A stretch of DNA of 64,000 nucleotides. It comes from Prorocentrum cordatum (taxonomy: Eukaryota; Sar; Dinophyceae; Prorocentrales; Prorocentraceae). Shown one piece after another: positions 28,531 to 41,900 of the stretch (position 1 is its first letter; each line of letters opens with the position of its first letter). The notes under the pieces were generated by a model. That model was not told the origin of the DNA. It saw only the letters and a program-made list of their open reading frames with translations, and did no database searches. A program made the position numbers and the translations under genes. The stretch is taken from NCBI GenBank assembly GCA_963575745.1, contig CAUYUJ010017783.1:1-64000 (forward strand), given 5' to 3'.

Positions 28531-28738
28531 CGCCACTTCGAAAGACCCACATGCGTAGCACGCACCTTTGGCACTGCACGGCACGAGGGCGCCCTGAACA
28601 TCTTCAGGTCCCCATGGAACGGATCGGCGGACGGCGACAGTTGCCGCACAATTCGTTCGCCCAGGGCACGCGGCCGCGCAGAGCGCGCGACAGCTCGACC
28701 GGGCGGCAGCGGCGACGGGCAGATCCATGTCCTTCCTG

Positions 28739-29119
28739 CGGGGGGAGGAGGCAAGAGGGGGAAACGGAGGAGGAGGAGGCGGAGAAGGAGGAGGAGGAGG
28801 AGGCGGAGGAGGAGGAGGAGGAGGAGGACGAGGCGGAGGAGCTCATGAATGGGAGGAGGAACGGTGGACGCGGGGTGGTGTGCATGGGGCGGGGGGAAAG
28901 GCGATGGAGGTGACCCATACTTTCTTCCAACTGCACTGAATGTGTCTCTATCCGCCGACGGGAGGCTCAGCGAGCCTGGAAACCCCACATGATCCCACCC
29001 CGTCATGCTCAAAGGAGCTGCGTACATGGGAGGAGGAGGAGGAGGAGGAGGAGGAGGAGGAGGAGGAGGACGAGGAGGAGGAGGAGGAGGAGCAGGAGGA
29101 AGGGGAGGACGAGGAGGAG
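28739..29119 (+). repeat. (GGA)n blocks
   Basis: Purine repeats at 28739-28865 and 29028-29119 frame a short unique stretch. The 400-residue minus-strand frame across 28.5-29.7 kb is repeat-derived. Confidence 0.88.
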
Positions 29120-29250
29120 ATGGACGATGGGGTGATCTGATGACGTGGATGGGATTGAACGCCCGCCCCGTGGCCCGCGAGATGAGCAACGTGATGCTCG
29201 GCTCCGTGCGCCTGCGGCAGCTGCGCGTCTCGAAGAACACGGGCTGCCAC
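29120..29250 (+). CDS. Polycystin exon A
   Basis: Encodes DLMTWMGLN...NVMLGSVRLRQLRVSKN-TGCH, with the RLRQLRV signature of polycystins. Donor TGCCAC|GTGGGG in phase 0. The 5' border within the GGA repeat is uncertain. Confidence 0.65.
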
Positions 29251-32200
29251 GTGGGGCTCAGAGGATCGAGGGGGGAGGAGGGAGAGAGAGGAGAGAGAGG
29301 AGGGAGAGAGGAGAGGAGGAGAGAGGAGAGGAGGAGGAGGAGGAGGAGGAGGAGGGAGGAGGAGGAGGAGGAGGAGGAGGCGGCGAGGGCGGAGGTGGGA
29401 GATGAGAGACCGCGAGATTGAAGGAGGGAGGAGGAGGAGAGGAGGAGGAGAGGGAGCAGAAGAGGAGAGGAGGAGGAGGAGGAGGAGGAGCGGAGGAGGA
29501 AGACGAGGACGACGTCGGACGCTATGGCTCCATTCAAGCCAAGTTTGCCTGACGTCAAAATGGCGGAGGAGGAAAAGAGGAGGAGGAGGGAGGAGGAGGA
29601 GGAGGAGGAGGAGGAGGAGGAGGGGGAGGGGGAGGGGGAGGGGGGAGGAGGAGGAGCAGCAGGAGCAGGAGGAGGAGGAGGAGAAGAGGCGGAGGAGGAG
29701 GCTGAAGGCAGCAGAAATGAAGCGCAGTCCAAGCCGCTGCCCACGCGCTCACGCGGCGCTCGGCGGGCCGCCCTTTCGGGCGCCCGCGGCGGAAGGCGAT
29801 GGAACGCCCCTCAGCCAGAGGCCCTCCTCTACCAGTCGTCAGGTGCTCCAGGCGGAGGTCGCCCCTCGGGCCCAGGGCTCCATCCTCCTCCTCCTCCTTC
29901 CTCCTCCTCCTAGCCCATTTCAGCACACCCCTTTTGCTGGGCATACCTGTCACCGTATCTGCGTCTATACTCGCGTACATGGCATACGGGTGGTGAGCAC
30001 TCGCTTTCTACTCGCACGTGCACCATGGTCGCTCACACGTTCTCCCTTTCCTCTTACAACTGTCTCAGCATGCTGCAGCATGACAGATTCCAGGACATAT
30101 CTCGCACGTTACGCACCAGCGTCATACTCATCCAGGGCACACGTCGTCGCGTTCATGAACAAGATCCATGTGATACACATACTTCTGCTGAGTACCATCA
30201 ATTTCATTTTGGGTATCATCCTAAACAAGGCAATGCACATACTGGCGTCACTATCGCGTTAGCTTCCCAGAGGTTTTCGAGGTCTAACATCATCTCCGTG
30301 TCCTACCCTAAGCAGCAGTATCTCTGGGGTCGGGGGGGCGCTGTCAGATGCAAAAGTCACCAGTCGGACATCACCTTCGTCTCCGCCTACCTCCCCCCCA
30401 ACACGGACACGGCCAGATCCCGACGAGATTATCAAAAAACGCTGGCGTGGTTTGAAGAACTTTATTCTTCCCTACCATCCCGTACACTACCTGTGCTGGG
30501 CATCGACTCTAACGAGCATATCGGGCTCATCAGGACCCCAGCGGGCCCCACACCTACCGACGATTCCTGCACTGGGCCTTTTAACAGGAGTCTTCAGCAA
30601 CCTCGCACCCATCAGTTCATAGAGTTTCTTCTCAAGCATGACTTGATTTTACTCAACACGTTCTACCCCACCTTCCCCACATATTATCATGGAGTGTCTG
30701 GCTCCTCAAGTTACATTGATTTCATCATTGTGCCTCGCAGTTTCTTTTTGGCGCAGCACGTTCGCAAATGTCAGACTTTACGTTCTCTTGGGGATCGTTT
30801 GCAGCTGGTTCCTGACACGCGTCGAGTCGATCATCACCCAGTCTATGCGCTCATTGAGCACAATCTACGATACGAAGGGCAAGAAGCAGAGTGTCACGTT
30901 CGCTGGGATTTCGACCGACTTGTACAATCTGTTATGCAGGGTTCAAAAAGACAACAGTTTCTCATCGCTCTTGACAAGTGGACCGAGGACAACCGTTTCG
31001 TACTTGATGCTATCGCCAACAAGAGCTCATCTGAACAATGGGAAATGCTTGTTGAAAAAGGTCTTCTCTCTCTTGCTGCATCACATTACGGCAAGCAGGC
31101 TCAACAAGCTGGACCGCATTCTCATGAACGTCAAGAGCTACTTCGACAACGACGGGAGCTACGAGTTCAGTGCCTACAAGCGCCTGTCGTTTCACAACAT
31201 GGCATTCTTTACTACTCGTTTCAGCACTGGCATAATCTGGCATCACTGTTTCGTGTCAATCGTAATATTCGTCGCCTTCACGCTGCACGTCTCAAAGAAC
31301 TTAACGAACAACGACGTCTCGAGCTTCAAGACGCCTGGCGACAACGACGACTGGCTGAAGCATGGCAATTGGCACGACTTCTTACAGGCAGACGCATTGG
31401 ACGAAGACTTCGTAATTATCACAAAGCTGCACTTCGACGGCGCTCAGAAGCCGAATGGTTTGCCAAACTTTCTCAACCTGGTTCTCAAGGCGGCTGGAAT
31501 TGCATACGTTTACCTACCTCACAAGTACGTCAGGAATTCTTCGACGATCATGATGACGAAGTTCACGTTAGTTATCAGTGCCACTTACTTGGTGAATATG
31601 ACCTCAAACAAGTCAGCTGGTGGATACGAAAAAGCTCAAATCGTAGAACGCCTCCTTCCTGGGATGTCCCCAACGAAGTCTGGAAAATGATATTGTGGCC
31701 CCAGGCAGTCTACAAGCAGGAGACACATGGAGTTGGTCATGATCCCACACTTTACGAGCCGAAGCTTTTCGTCAAACGCCTTCAGCACATCCTCGACATG
31801 ACACGGGCTACTGGTCACAGTCCATTTCAGTTTCATCGCAGCCAAGGTTTTCAAATTCCCAAAAAAAGATGACGTTCGAATCGTTCACAGCATATCATCG
31901 TTTTCCAAGGCTTATCACAAAGGTCTTTTACGTCGGCCTGGCAAACCTTCGCGGCCTCCACCTCATCACGCGTTTGCTGTTCCTGGCCGCCGTCGAGAAG
32001 AAGCTATTCTTGTCAAGATGTTGGTTTCTCATCGGTGCTCCAAACATGGCATCAGTATCGCCAATCACCACTACGATGTGGTCAACGCGTTCGCTTCGCC
32101 GTCTCATGACATTATGGACAAAGCTACTCACTTTCTGATGATGCCTCAACCCGACGATGACTTTCCCGAAGAAGAGGAGGCTACGCCAGTTCACGTCGCT

Positions 32201-35200
32201 GAACAGGACGAACGGCTACTACGACAGCATCACCGACATGCCACGTGTGTTCTACAGACATCGGATATTCCCGCAGAATTTTATCCTCGCAGCGGCACGT
32301 TCCAAGGCAACAGTGTCGCGACCAACGAGTTTCACGTACCGTACTGGCAAGCTGTTCACGCATGGGAGGAAAAAACGAAAGATCATCATCTACTGGCCGT
32401 ATCTCCTCTCAATGCGGCCGTCATCGACATGTCCATCACCTCCTTCGTCGACGATCTATGTAAGCAGTACACGGTTACTACACCTACGAGCTTCTACGAT
32501 ACTCAAGCACGGCACGACACTGTCCTGAACACCATATTCGACGAGTACACGATCGCGCAGCACACGGGCAAGAGCGAGTCCACCGTACACTTCGTCGGCA
32601 CGCTTGCGCATACATATCAACGACAAGTACATGCACAACAGTCACAATACAAAGTACTCAGCGCAGCACGATATCTCGGGCCATATTTACACTACCGCAA
32701 TTGCTTCTATGTCGAGCGAAACTTAAGGATACAAGCTGCCAGCAAAGCATGGTTTATATTCAAAAGGTTTTGGTTCACTCGCACTGATCTTCGCTTTCGC
32801 GTTCTCGTATTTCGATGCACAGTATGGTCAGCACTTGTCTCAGGGCTCACAGCTTTCGTCCTCACCCAGCACGACTACAACATCTTCGACAAATATATAC
32901 TGTACAAGGCACGTAAACTCATGAAAGGCAAGGCTACCCAAAAGACCCTTCTCGACGACGGCACGATTAAGTATCGACCCATTCCATCGATTGAAGTGTG
33001 GCGCAACATCGGCATGGCAGACACACTTACAGAGTTACGTATACAGAGATTGAAATGGTTTCAGAAGATATGCAGTCATCCTCTTCATCATCAATTGTAC
33101 GTCACCGCTATGTTCGGTCGCTTTCCTCACGACCCCCCAGAAGATGCGATTTCTCACCCTTGGTTGCAGCAGCTGAATGAAGACTTGCAGGCATTATCGT
33201 TGCTGGAGTGTGCTTATTTTCTTGAAGATGTATCCCCGCGGCAGTTGCTAGACGCTGGCACATTGCAGGAAGACTTTCTCGAGATCGATATCTCAGCATT
33301 GCGTGCTAAGTTCCTCTCAGCCAACATACCTCCTCATCACCATGAGTATGACACGCTAAATCCTACTACATCATCATGTTCTTTACCTACAGGTGAATAT
33401 TATTGTGGTCTCATGCGCACTGATGGTAACATATGCACACTTACGTTCCCCACCATGAAAGCGCTCAGATTACACCGGGCACGCGAACAGTCCATGCACG
33501 GCATGATTACGTTGGACTCCATCGTGTTAGAGGCAGTATGTCCATGGTGTTCTACACACTTCTCTACTCGTAAAATTGCACAAGATCACGCAAGGCGTAG
33601 TTGGCATTATGGTAGATGTATTGTCGACCAGAGCTTTATCCCCTCGCCTCCTATTGTATCGGACACAACATATTCATGCGCTATATGCAAGCTCTACGGC
33701 AATAATTACGAGTGCGACGACATATACGTGTACAATCATCATATCCGTACCAAGCATCTCTCTGGTCCAAGAAGATTGGAGTTCTCAGCATCCGATACTC
33801 TCAGCATTCTTCATCCTACTGGTCCCTCAGAGAGTGCTGATGGATCTCGGCCTAGCAGCAGGCGGCGCCAGACCGCCACAGAAGGAGCGACGCAAAGGAG
33901 CCAATCAACACGACCTGCAGGCCCTCGTTCTTCTCATAGCAAAGTTGACCCTCAGTACTGCTATGTCGTCGAGGATTCTCAGGGCCATCGTATTGGAAAA
34001 CTATCAGGTGAGCGAGAGCTCCGAGTATTTCGTCCAGGGGAAGAATTCTACCGAGAGCTATGCGGAGGCCGCGAAGCAGTACGGGAAGGACCAGAAGCAA
34101 CAGAAGATCGCAGCCCTCGCTCATCCTCACGTACACGTCTGGAATGCATGGATCATCGTGGCGAAGACGTCTCTTGGAGTGAAAGACCTCGACCCGCCGA
34201 AGGCCACCAGTCTTCAGCAGTACATCGACAAGATGAAACAAGGCAGCCCCGAGACGTCCAAATACCTTCACAATCTCCTGAAAGAAGTTCAATATGCACG
34301 ATGCTGCAAGACCTACGACAGCAAGACCAAGCGCCTGGAGGTCAACGTCAAGCCCAACAGCGACAGCGAGAAGGTATTGCAGCAAATCCTGGTTCCGTTG
34401 TGGCTACGCGACAAAGCAGTGAAGCTCGAAGGAGTGGCGCCACCAGGGGACCTCGAGCGCAGGATTCAGCAGGCGATCGACGAGTTCGAGGCCCAGTGAT
34501 ACCCTCAGAGGCAGCTCGTGCCGTGCCTGACCCAAGGCGGGGGGCGCGGTGCGAGTGGGGACTGCCCGGCGGTGCGCCGTTAGTGACCCTCGCACCGTTG
34601 CTCCCCGGCCCCGCGCACGGCGCTGAGAGTTCAACTCTGCCTCTGGCTGGATGGAACAAAAACGTGCCTGACCCAGGCGCTCGACGAGTACAGCAGGCAG
34701 ATCATCCTGCTGCGGACGCTCGTGCTGTGCCTGTCACATCAGCCGATCATCGAGTTCGGCACGCAGTGAGGCCTGCTGACGCTCGTGCTGTGCCTGATGT
34801 TCCAGGCCCCTGCCGCCAGCCGAGAGACAGATCCCCTCCTCGTCCCCCCCCTCCTCCTCCTCTTCCAGTTTTGAGTGTGTCCGACGGAGTTCGACTGTCG
34901 TCACGGTTTCAGGAGGCTCGTTTGAAACATGAGCGATCTAAATCGAGATCACAGGGATAAGACTTGTGGTGCACTTGTGCTACAGGTACGAGTGTACGGC
35001 GTTCGCGGCCCCTCACGCTTCGTGCTGATTCGGGGCTTGCGTGCACTGTCGTCGGTGGGCCTTGCTCGTGTCACCCCCTCTACAGTCGCGCGTCTCTGAG
35101 CGTATGAGCCCCTGTTTAAGTCCTTTCTGCCAGGCTGAATCGACAGGTCTTCGAACGATCGCTCTTGTGAGTTGTTATTATTATTATTTATTATTATCCT

Positions 35201-37686
35201 CCTCCTCCTCGATCCTCCTCCTCCTCCTCCTCCTCCTCCTCCTCCTCCTCGATCGTCCTCATCCTCCTCGATCCTCCTCCTCATCCTCCTCCTCGATCCT
35301 CCTCCTCCTCCTCCTCGATCCTCCTCCTCCTCCTCCTCCTCCTCCTCCTCGATCCTCCTCCTCCTCCTCGATCATCCTCCTCCTCCTCCTCCTCGATCCT
35401 CCTCCTCCTCCTCCTCTTCCTCCTCGATCCTCGTCCAGGCCCTCAGCCATAGGCCCAGGGGCACCCGAGCCGAGCCCAACCGTGGCGACGCGGGAAGCCA
35501 TCGGCGCGGCACTGCCCACAGGCCCCGGCACCGGGCGGAGGGCCGTTGCCCCACGAGGCACCGCAGGACCGCGACCGGAGCGCCAAAGGCCGCGCGGGCC
35601 AAGAGGCCCCGCCGAGCTCCCGGCGCCCCGCTCGAGCCCTGAGGGAGGCCGATCGCGGCCGAAGACGTCGGCAGCAGGAGCTCCAGAGCGCCTTGAAGGG
35701 GCCCAGGGACACACGAAGAAATACAGTAGGAGGTCGACCACAAGAAACCTTCCACAATAGTCCCCACCCTGAGACCACAGGATGTCCGTTGCCCCCGCCT
35801 ATTCGGGGCCTCGGGCTTTGCGAGCGGCGCTCCCTCACGATCGTGGTCGACCGCCACCCCTTGCAGTCCTCTATGGCCTTGCAGCTTCGGGCGGTGCGGG
35901 TGAGCCCCCAGACCTCCAACGTATGGGAATATTCAGACAGGAGGTTTTTCGTCGTGTTCGACCTCTCGGGGCCCTTTGGGCGCCCCTGGACCGCCAAAAG
36001 ATCCAGGAAGAAAAACCGGTCACCGGTAAGTGGTCCAGAGCTCTGGGAACCCCGCATTGGAAAAACAATACACAACGGTCGTTGAAAGTAGGTATTCTTG
36101 GATGCCCAAATCCCAATCCACTTCAAGCGCCTTCCTACTTCAAGAATCGGCATGACTTTGCTGTGTGTTGTTCTTCTCTGGGAGGGCCTGGACCCAATCC
36201 ACTTTATCCGCCTTCCTACTTCATGTTTTTACCTACGTCTTTCGACCGACGTGTACACCGGAAGTCTGGGCCCGCCCCGCAGCATTCTCCGCCGCCGCTT
36301 CCCCGCGCCAGTGGCCTGCTGGGCTGGGCCGCAGCACTCCCTCGCACACGCCCTTCGCCACCTGCTCCACTTGGCATCGCTCGGACGTGTGCATGTTTCC
36401 TTCGGCGAGGATCATCGAGGAGCATCCTTGATCATTTGGCGAACAAGCCACGCACGAAGCTCCAAAAAACACAGGGAATGGACGTCCGAGCGATGGCCAG
36501 TCCAGCGTGGGGCACTGGCAGAGGGGGGCTGACCTTCCCGAGAGCCACGGCCACCTCTCGAAGAAGAAACAACGCCATAAACATGAACCTTTGGCGCTCC
36601 GCGCGGATTTCTTGGATCCGCGCCGGGCCCCCACGGCGGCGCCCCCGGCGCCACCCTTGGCGCGCTCCGCTCGCCAGGGAGGGGTGTCCAGCGCAGATCC
36701 AAGAAATCCGCGCGGAGCGCCAAAAGTTTCTGTTTAGGGTGCTTCTTCTTCTTCTTCGATCAGTACCCTCCTGGTCTCCAGCCTCGTTCTGGGCCCCGTC
36801 CGGAGAGGCCCGCTCACGGGCTGCAGGAGTTTCGCGCCGCAGCCCAGCTGGCGCGCGGAGCTTGCCCGTTGGAGGCAGACTCTATGGCCCTCCGAGTTTT
36901 TTTTTATGTTTATGCCATTTGTCGTTCTCCTCAGCTTACATTCAAAAACCCTAACCAGGACGCGCGACTTTGCTCAGGGTACCCTTGCGTCCTTGCTCTT
37001 CCTTGCTCTTGCGCCCTTGGGGTTTTCGTCGCCCGCCGCCCCAAAAATCCCAACTCCGGCTTCCGAGGGTCTCGCGTCCTTGCCGCGCGTCCTTATTGGG
37101 TTTCTGACTGTGAGCGAGGGGTCCACCGACGAGCGAGCGAGATCGCCGCCGCCGCCCGACGCGGCACGCCGAGCTCCCTCCGGCCCGCGCCCCGCCGAGC
37201 CGCAGCTCCCCCGCCCGGGGGAGGGGTCGAGGCCCGAGGCCAGCACGGCCTTGTGCCAGAGGGGCTGCGGAGGGGAGGATCGGGGGCGGCCAAGAGGGGG
37301 TGCGGTAGGTTTGCGTCGTGTCGACCAGCGGCGACCCCAGCGCAGGCGTTCAAGGTTGAACGCCGCCGGCGACCCAGAATCGATCGATGTTGAACGATTG
37401 GACGTTGCGGAGACGGCCGATCGTTCAAGGTTGAACGATCCCTGCGGTGTCAAAAACCAACGCTGGGGTCGGCACGACACGAACCCGCCGTGATGACTCT
37501 ATAACATTCCGCGGGGGTCTAGGTCATAGGGGTTTAGGTTCTCAGGGTTTCGGGGGCGTATGGATCTGGATTCTGATGGATATCGCTTGGATTATGATGG
37601 ATATCACTTGGGTGCTGATGATGGTGATGAGTATGGGTCGTCGATGGTGATGAGAGTGATGAAGAAGAAGAAGAAGATGATGATGG

Positions 37687-37775
<89 letters not shown>

Positions 37776-38865
37776 ATGGTGATGGTGATGATGATGGGGG
37801 TGGGTCAATTCCATGGCTGGGGCCGCGAGGTCTCCACGGAGTTCACGGCCCCCTTCTCCTGTTTCAGGTCGTCCCACAGGTCCCCCTTGGGTGAACGAAC
37901 AATGCCATGAACATAGAAACTCGGAGTTCCGCGCGGATTTCTCGAATCGGCGCTGGAAGGACGGAGAGGGAGGGAGGAGGGAGGGAGGGAGCAGGAGGAG
38001 GAAGAGGAGGGAGGAGGAGGGAAAAGGAGGAGGAGGAGGAGGGAAGAGGAGGAGGAGGAGGAGGGAAAAGGAGGAGGAGGAGGAGGAGGAGGAGGAAGAG
38101 GAGCGGCAGCCGCACGAGTCGGGTGAGCAGAAGCATGACGAGAAGGAGCGAGGAGAGGGTGGCGATCGAAGCGAGCTGGAAGGTTCCCACATCGGGGATC
38201 CGAAAGATAGGACGCCCCTCAGCTCCTTACCAGGTCCAGGGTTGTCGAGCCCTCTAGCCAGCTTGACGCCTAAGGAGGCGGTCAGGGCTGGCTGTGTTCT
38301 GGCTGTTACGGGTGTTCGGCATCGACCAACGTTTCCAATGCTCACAGCATAGCATCAAGGTGTAAAGAAATGCGGCTGCCACGCGGGACGCGCACTGTCG
38401 TGGCCATGGCATGAGCAAGGAGCGTCTGTCATCGGAGGGGCAATAGACCATGATGGTGATTTCAGTGATGATGGTGATGATGATGAAAATGATGATGATG
38501 ATAAGTATGATGACGAGGATACTGATGATGATGATGTTGATGATGATGCTGATGCTGATGCTGATGCTGATGCTAGTGCTGGTGATGATGATGATGATGC
38601 TGATGATGATGATGATGATGATGATGATGAGCTGGTGATGCTGATGTGGTGATGATGATGGTGGTGGTGGTCGTGGTGGTGGGTGTGATGATGATCATGA
38701 CGACGATGATGATGTTGATGATGACGACGACGATGATGATGCTGATGGTGGTGGTGGTGATGATTATGCTTCTAGTGGTAGTGCTGCTGCTGATGCTGCT
38801 GATGATGTTGTTGATGCTGATGATGCTGCTGTTGCTGCTGATGATGGCGATGATGATGCTGCTGC

Positions 38866-38905
<40 letters not shown>

Positions 38906-41900
38906 CATTATAATGATGATGAGGATGATGGTGAGGATGAGGATGGGGATGGGGATGATAATCATGATGCGTTCTCAGATTCCCAGCACTTCCCATATGT
39001 GCTAATGTGCCACACGGGCAGCAGAAACGAGAGCCGCTAGGTTGTCGGGAATTCCTGGAACGTATGTTGAACCGATCGCATCATGACAATTTGATGGCCC
39101 TGTATCAACTTGGTAGTGCGGTGTGATAGGTGTTGCCCCCCAGTGGTTGCGAGCGCCATGACCGCGTGCGCCACGTGAGTGCCGGCACCCTCAGGTGTCA
39201 AAGCTTGCGGCCCACGTGTTCCCTAATTGCTACGCGTCGTACAGCGACTCTTACAGGATTCGGTTGCCGCTTGCCTCCGCGTGCAGCGATTTTACGCAGA
39301 CGTCCAGGCAATCGTCGTTCTGCAGCTCGCCATCGTTGATGTGGATGCCGATGTAGTTGCGCTCGTGTCGTTCTGTTGGCGTTGGTGACTATTTTCACAG
39401 ACCACCCCCACCCAACTCAAAGGCCACAGAGCCCTCCAAAATATCGGGTTGGTGGGTGTGCGGGTTCCAGTGTGCTTTTCAGGCTCCGCGCTGGAAATTC
39501 AGGTTGGTTTTGGGGGGGTGGAGTGGCTTGGTACAGTCGGGGCGCTGAAGAATGAACCCTTTTCATTGGGGAGGGGCCCCGTGTTCCCTGATTGTTTCGC
39601 AGTTTGCCTCAGGTTCTCCTCAGGTTCTCCGATGGCACATCGCAGTTTACCTTATGGAAACGCCTCGTTCCCTAGGTCAACGTTCCCTATTTAAGGTCCC
39701 CATTTAGGGTTCCTCGGTCCTCGTTCCCTACTTAGGGCTCCTTAGGTCAACGCCCCGACTGCAGGCAATCATGTTGGCGCTGTCGGCGGCGAGCCCAGGG
39801 CTCAGGGCCGAAGTGAGGAGGGGCTGGGCCTTCTCGAAGGTCGGCGGCGACAGAGTGTTGAGACCGCCCCAAGCCTGCTGAGATACGCTGGGGCTTCCTG
39901 GGGGGGGTCCTCCCCCTCCTCCTCCTCCCCCTCCTCCTCCTCCTCCTCCTGCTCCTCCTCCTCCTCCTCCTCCTCCTCCTCCTCGAGGGTCGAGGATCAG
40001 ACCCTGAGATCCGACCCCGGGGAAGCCGTCTGAGCCTCGCCCGCAGGCGCAGAAGTCGGGTGCAGTTCAGTCGGGCCCGGCCCTCTACAGGGGGAAGATT
40101 CCAAAAGAGTCAGAAAAAAAAATCTGGGGACTGTTTGTCGCCCATTTTTGCTCCTCTGGGGGGGCAACTTTTACCTAACAGCTCTTGCTGATAGGTTTCT
40201 AGTGGTCTCAAAAGAGAGCATCATGACTCCTCAGGGGGGTCTGGGCAGGACCCGGGGAGCTGCCGCCGAAGCCGAAATCGCTTGGGACATCCTCGCAAAA
40301 TCGCTCTTGGTGCTCCCAGAACTCCATTCCCGGGCCACATTTTGGATGCCCGGAGCCAACTGTAGGCCACTTCGTGCTCTTCAACTTCCCAGAACTCCAT
40401 TCCCGGGCCACATTTTGGATGCCCGGAGCCAACTGTAGGCCACTTCGTGCTCTTCGATTTCCCAGAACTCCATTCCCGGGCCACATTTTGGATGCCCGGA
40501 GCCAACTGTAGGCCACTTCGTGCTCTTCAAGTTCCCAGAACTCCATTCCTGGGCATGATTTTGAATGCCCGGAGCCAACTGTAGGCCACTTCGTGTTCTT
40601 CTAGTTCCCAGAACTCCATTCCTGGGCCACATTTTGAATGCTGAGGCAGGCTGATGCTGCGGCCGAGGCAGGCTGAGGCTGAGGCAGGCTGAGGCTGAGG
40701 CCGAGGCTGAAGGCAGACTGAGGCTGAGGCTGAAGCAGACTGAGGCTGAGGCTGAGGCAGGCTGAGGCTGAGGCTGAAGCAGGCTGATGCTGAGGCAGGC
40801 TGAGGCTGAGGCTGAGGCTGATGCAGGCTGAGGCTGAGGCAGGCTGAGGCTGAGGCCGAGGCTGAAGGCAGACTGAGGCTGAGGCTGAAGCAGGCTGAGG
40901 CTGAGGCTGAGGCAGGCTGAGGCTGAGGCTGAGGCAGGCTGAGGCTGAGGCAGGCTGAGGCTGAGGCTGTGACTGCGACTGCCGTTGCCGCTGCGACTGT
41001 CATCGCGAATGCGACTACGACTGCGAGAACAGCAGAATTCGACAACTGGATTTTCATCTGAATCTTAAGGGGAATGCTTTCAGATATGCTTCTACACATC
41101 GCTGTTAGGTTGCTTTGCCGGGATAATTCTAGTATTCTTGATTTTTCGCGCAAAGCCCCCCTGTAGGGGGACACGCCCGACTTAAGGGTATAGCCAGGAC
41201 CCCGGTTGAGGGGAGCCAGCTAGTGATTCCGGAGGGTTACAAAGGGGATTTGGGGGGGAGGGGGTTTTCCGGGAGGGGTCCCCCAGGGCCTTCGCACACC
41301 CCATTTTGACAACGTCCGAGACCCCTGGGGGGGCTTTGGAAAACCCCTCCCCCAAAACCTCCTTTGGACCCCTCCGGGTGATTGGCCCCCGAAGCCTAAA
41401 ATATGGATTGGAATCACCAAACCAGGTCTGCCGAATCTGATGCTTTTCGGGTTACGGCGATTCCGGTCAGTGGAATGGGACGGATTAGGGCGCCCCCCGG
41501 TACACATTGGACCGGGTCCCACTGAACCCAGTCCCGCCAACGTCCGAAGAAGGCTCCTCAGAAGGCCGGAGGGCTTCTGAGAAACCCCGCCGCCTTCTGA
41601 GAAGGCTTGCCCCCTCTCACTCGCCCTCCGGGTGCGCCGCCGATGACGGCGGTTGGCGTCGGTGGTGTTGCCAGAGATTCCCTGGTGTGGCCGCTGCCGC
41701 GCCCTTCCCGCCGCCCGCCACTGCATCCGCCCCCTCCGCTCCGCTCGCCGGGGGTCAGCGAAGGGGGGCACAGCTTCCCCTCGTCGGCCCTCGGGGCGCG
41801 GCGGAAAACTCGGGCGAGGTCCTCGCCCGCCCCCCCGGGGCGCGGGTTGCAAGCCGCACCCTCTGCAAGCCACGCGCTGCGGAGTCGCCGAGCGGTGGGG

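Larger units (their letters stand above)
29932..35195 (+). mobile_element. Non-LTR retrotransposon (LINE, APE-type), nearly complete
   Basis: About 5.2 kb, lower in GC than its surroundings. Order: 5' leader, APE endonuclease frame (30025-31872), reverse transcriptase and zinc-finger frame (31862-34960), small overlapping frame (33840-34499), 3' region ending in a TTATTATTATT tail. It sits between (TCC)n tracts (about 29880-29910 and 35200 onward), so it probably inserted into a pyrimidine microsatellite. Same strand as the polycystin gene, inside its first large intron. One frameshift in an A7 run separates the two enzymatic parts; catalytic motifs are otherwise intact. Confidence 0.9.
40069..41187 (+). 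mobile_element. AAGTCGGGCC-family element, long or interrupted form
   Basis: Left end AGTCGGGCCCGGCCCTCTAC at about 40069, right end CCCTGTAGGGGGACACGCCC...GACTTAA near 41187. The space between, about 1.1 kb, is filled by a 73-bp tandem array and a hexamer repeat. Either one long element or two ends separated by later insertions. Confidence 0.6.

Noticed and set aside
28515-29744. 409-residue minus-strand frame
   Set aside because: Runs through three (GGA)n blocks and crosses a polycystin exon on the other strand.
30689-31690. 333-residue + frame inside the endonuclease ORF
   Set aside because: Out-of-frame shadow of the LINE endonuclease/linker; the APE motifs are in the 30025 frame.
33576-33839. 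Upstream extension of the small LINE ORF
   Set aside because: It is the shadow of the zinc-finger part of the reverse transcriptase frame; the ATG at 33840 is preferred.
40318-40640. CRISPR-like array
   Set aside because: Repeats are contiguous with no variable spacers, and the context is eukaryotic.
40527-41174. 215-residue Ser/Ala/Leu-rich minus-strand frame
   Set aside because: Explained by the GAGGCT minisatellite and 73-bp array.
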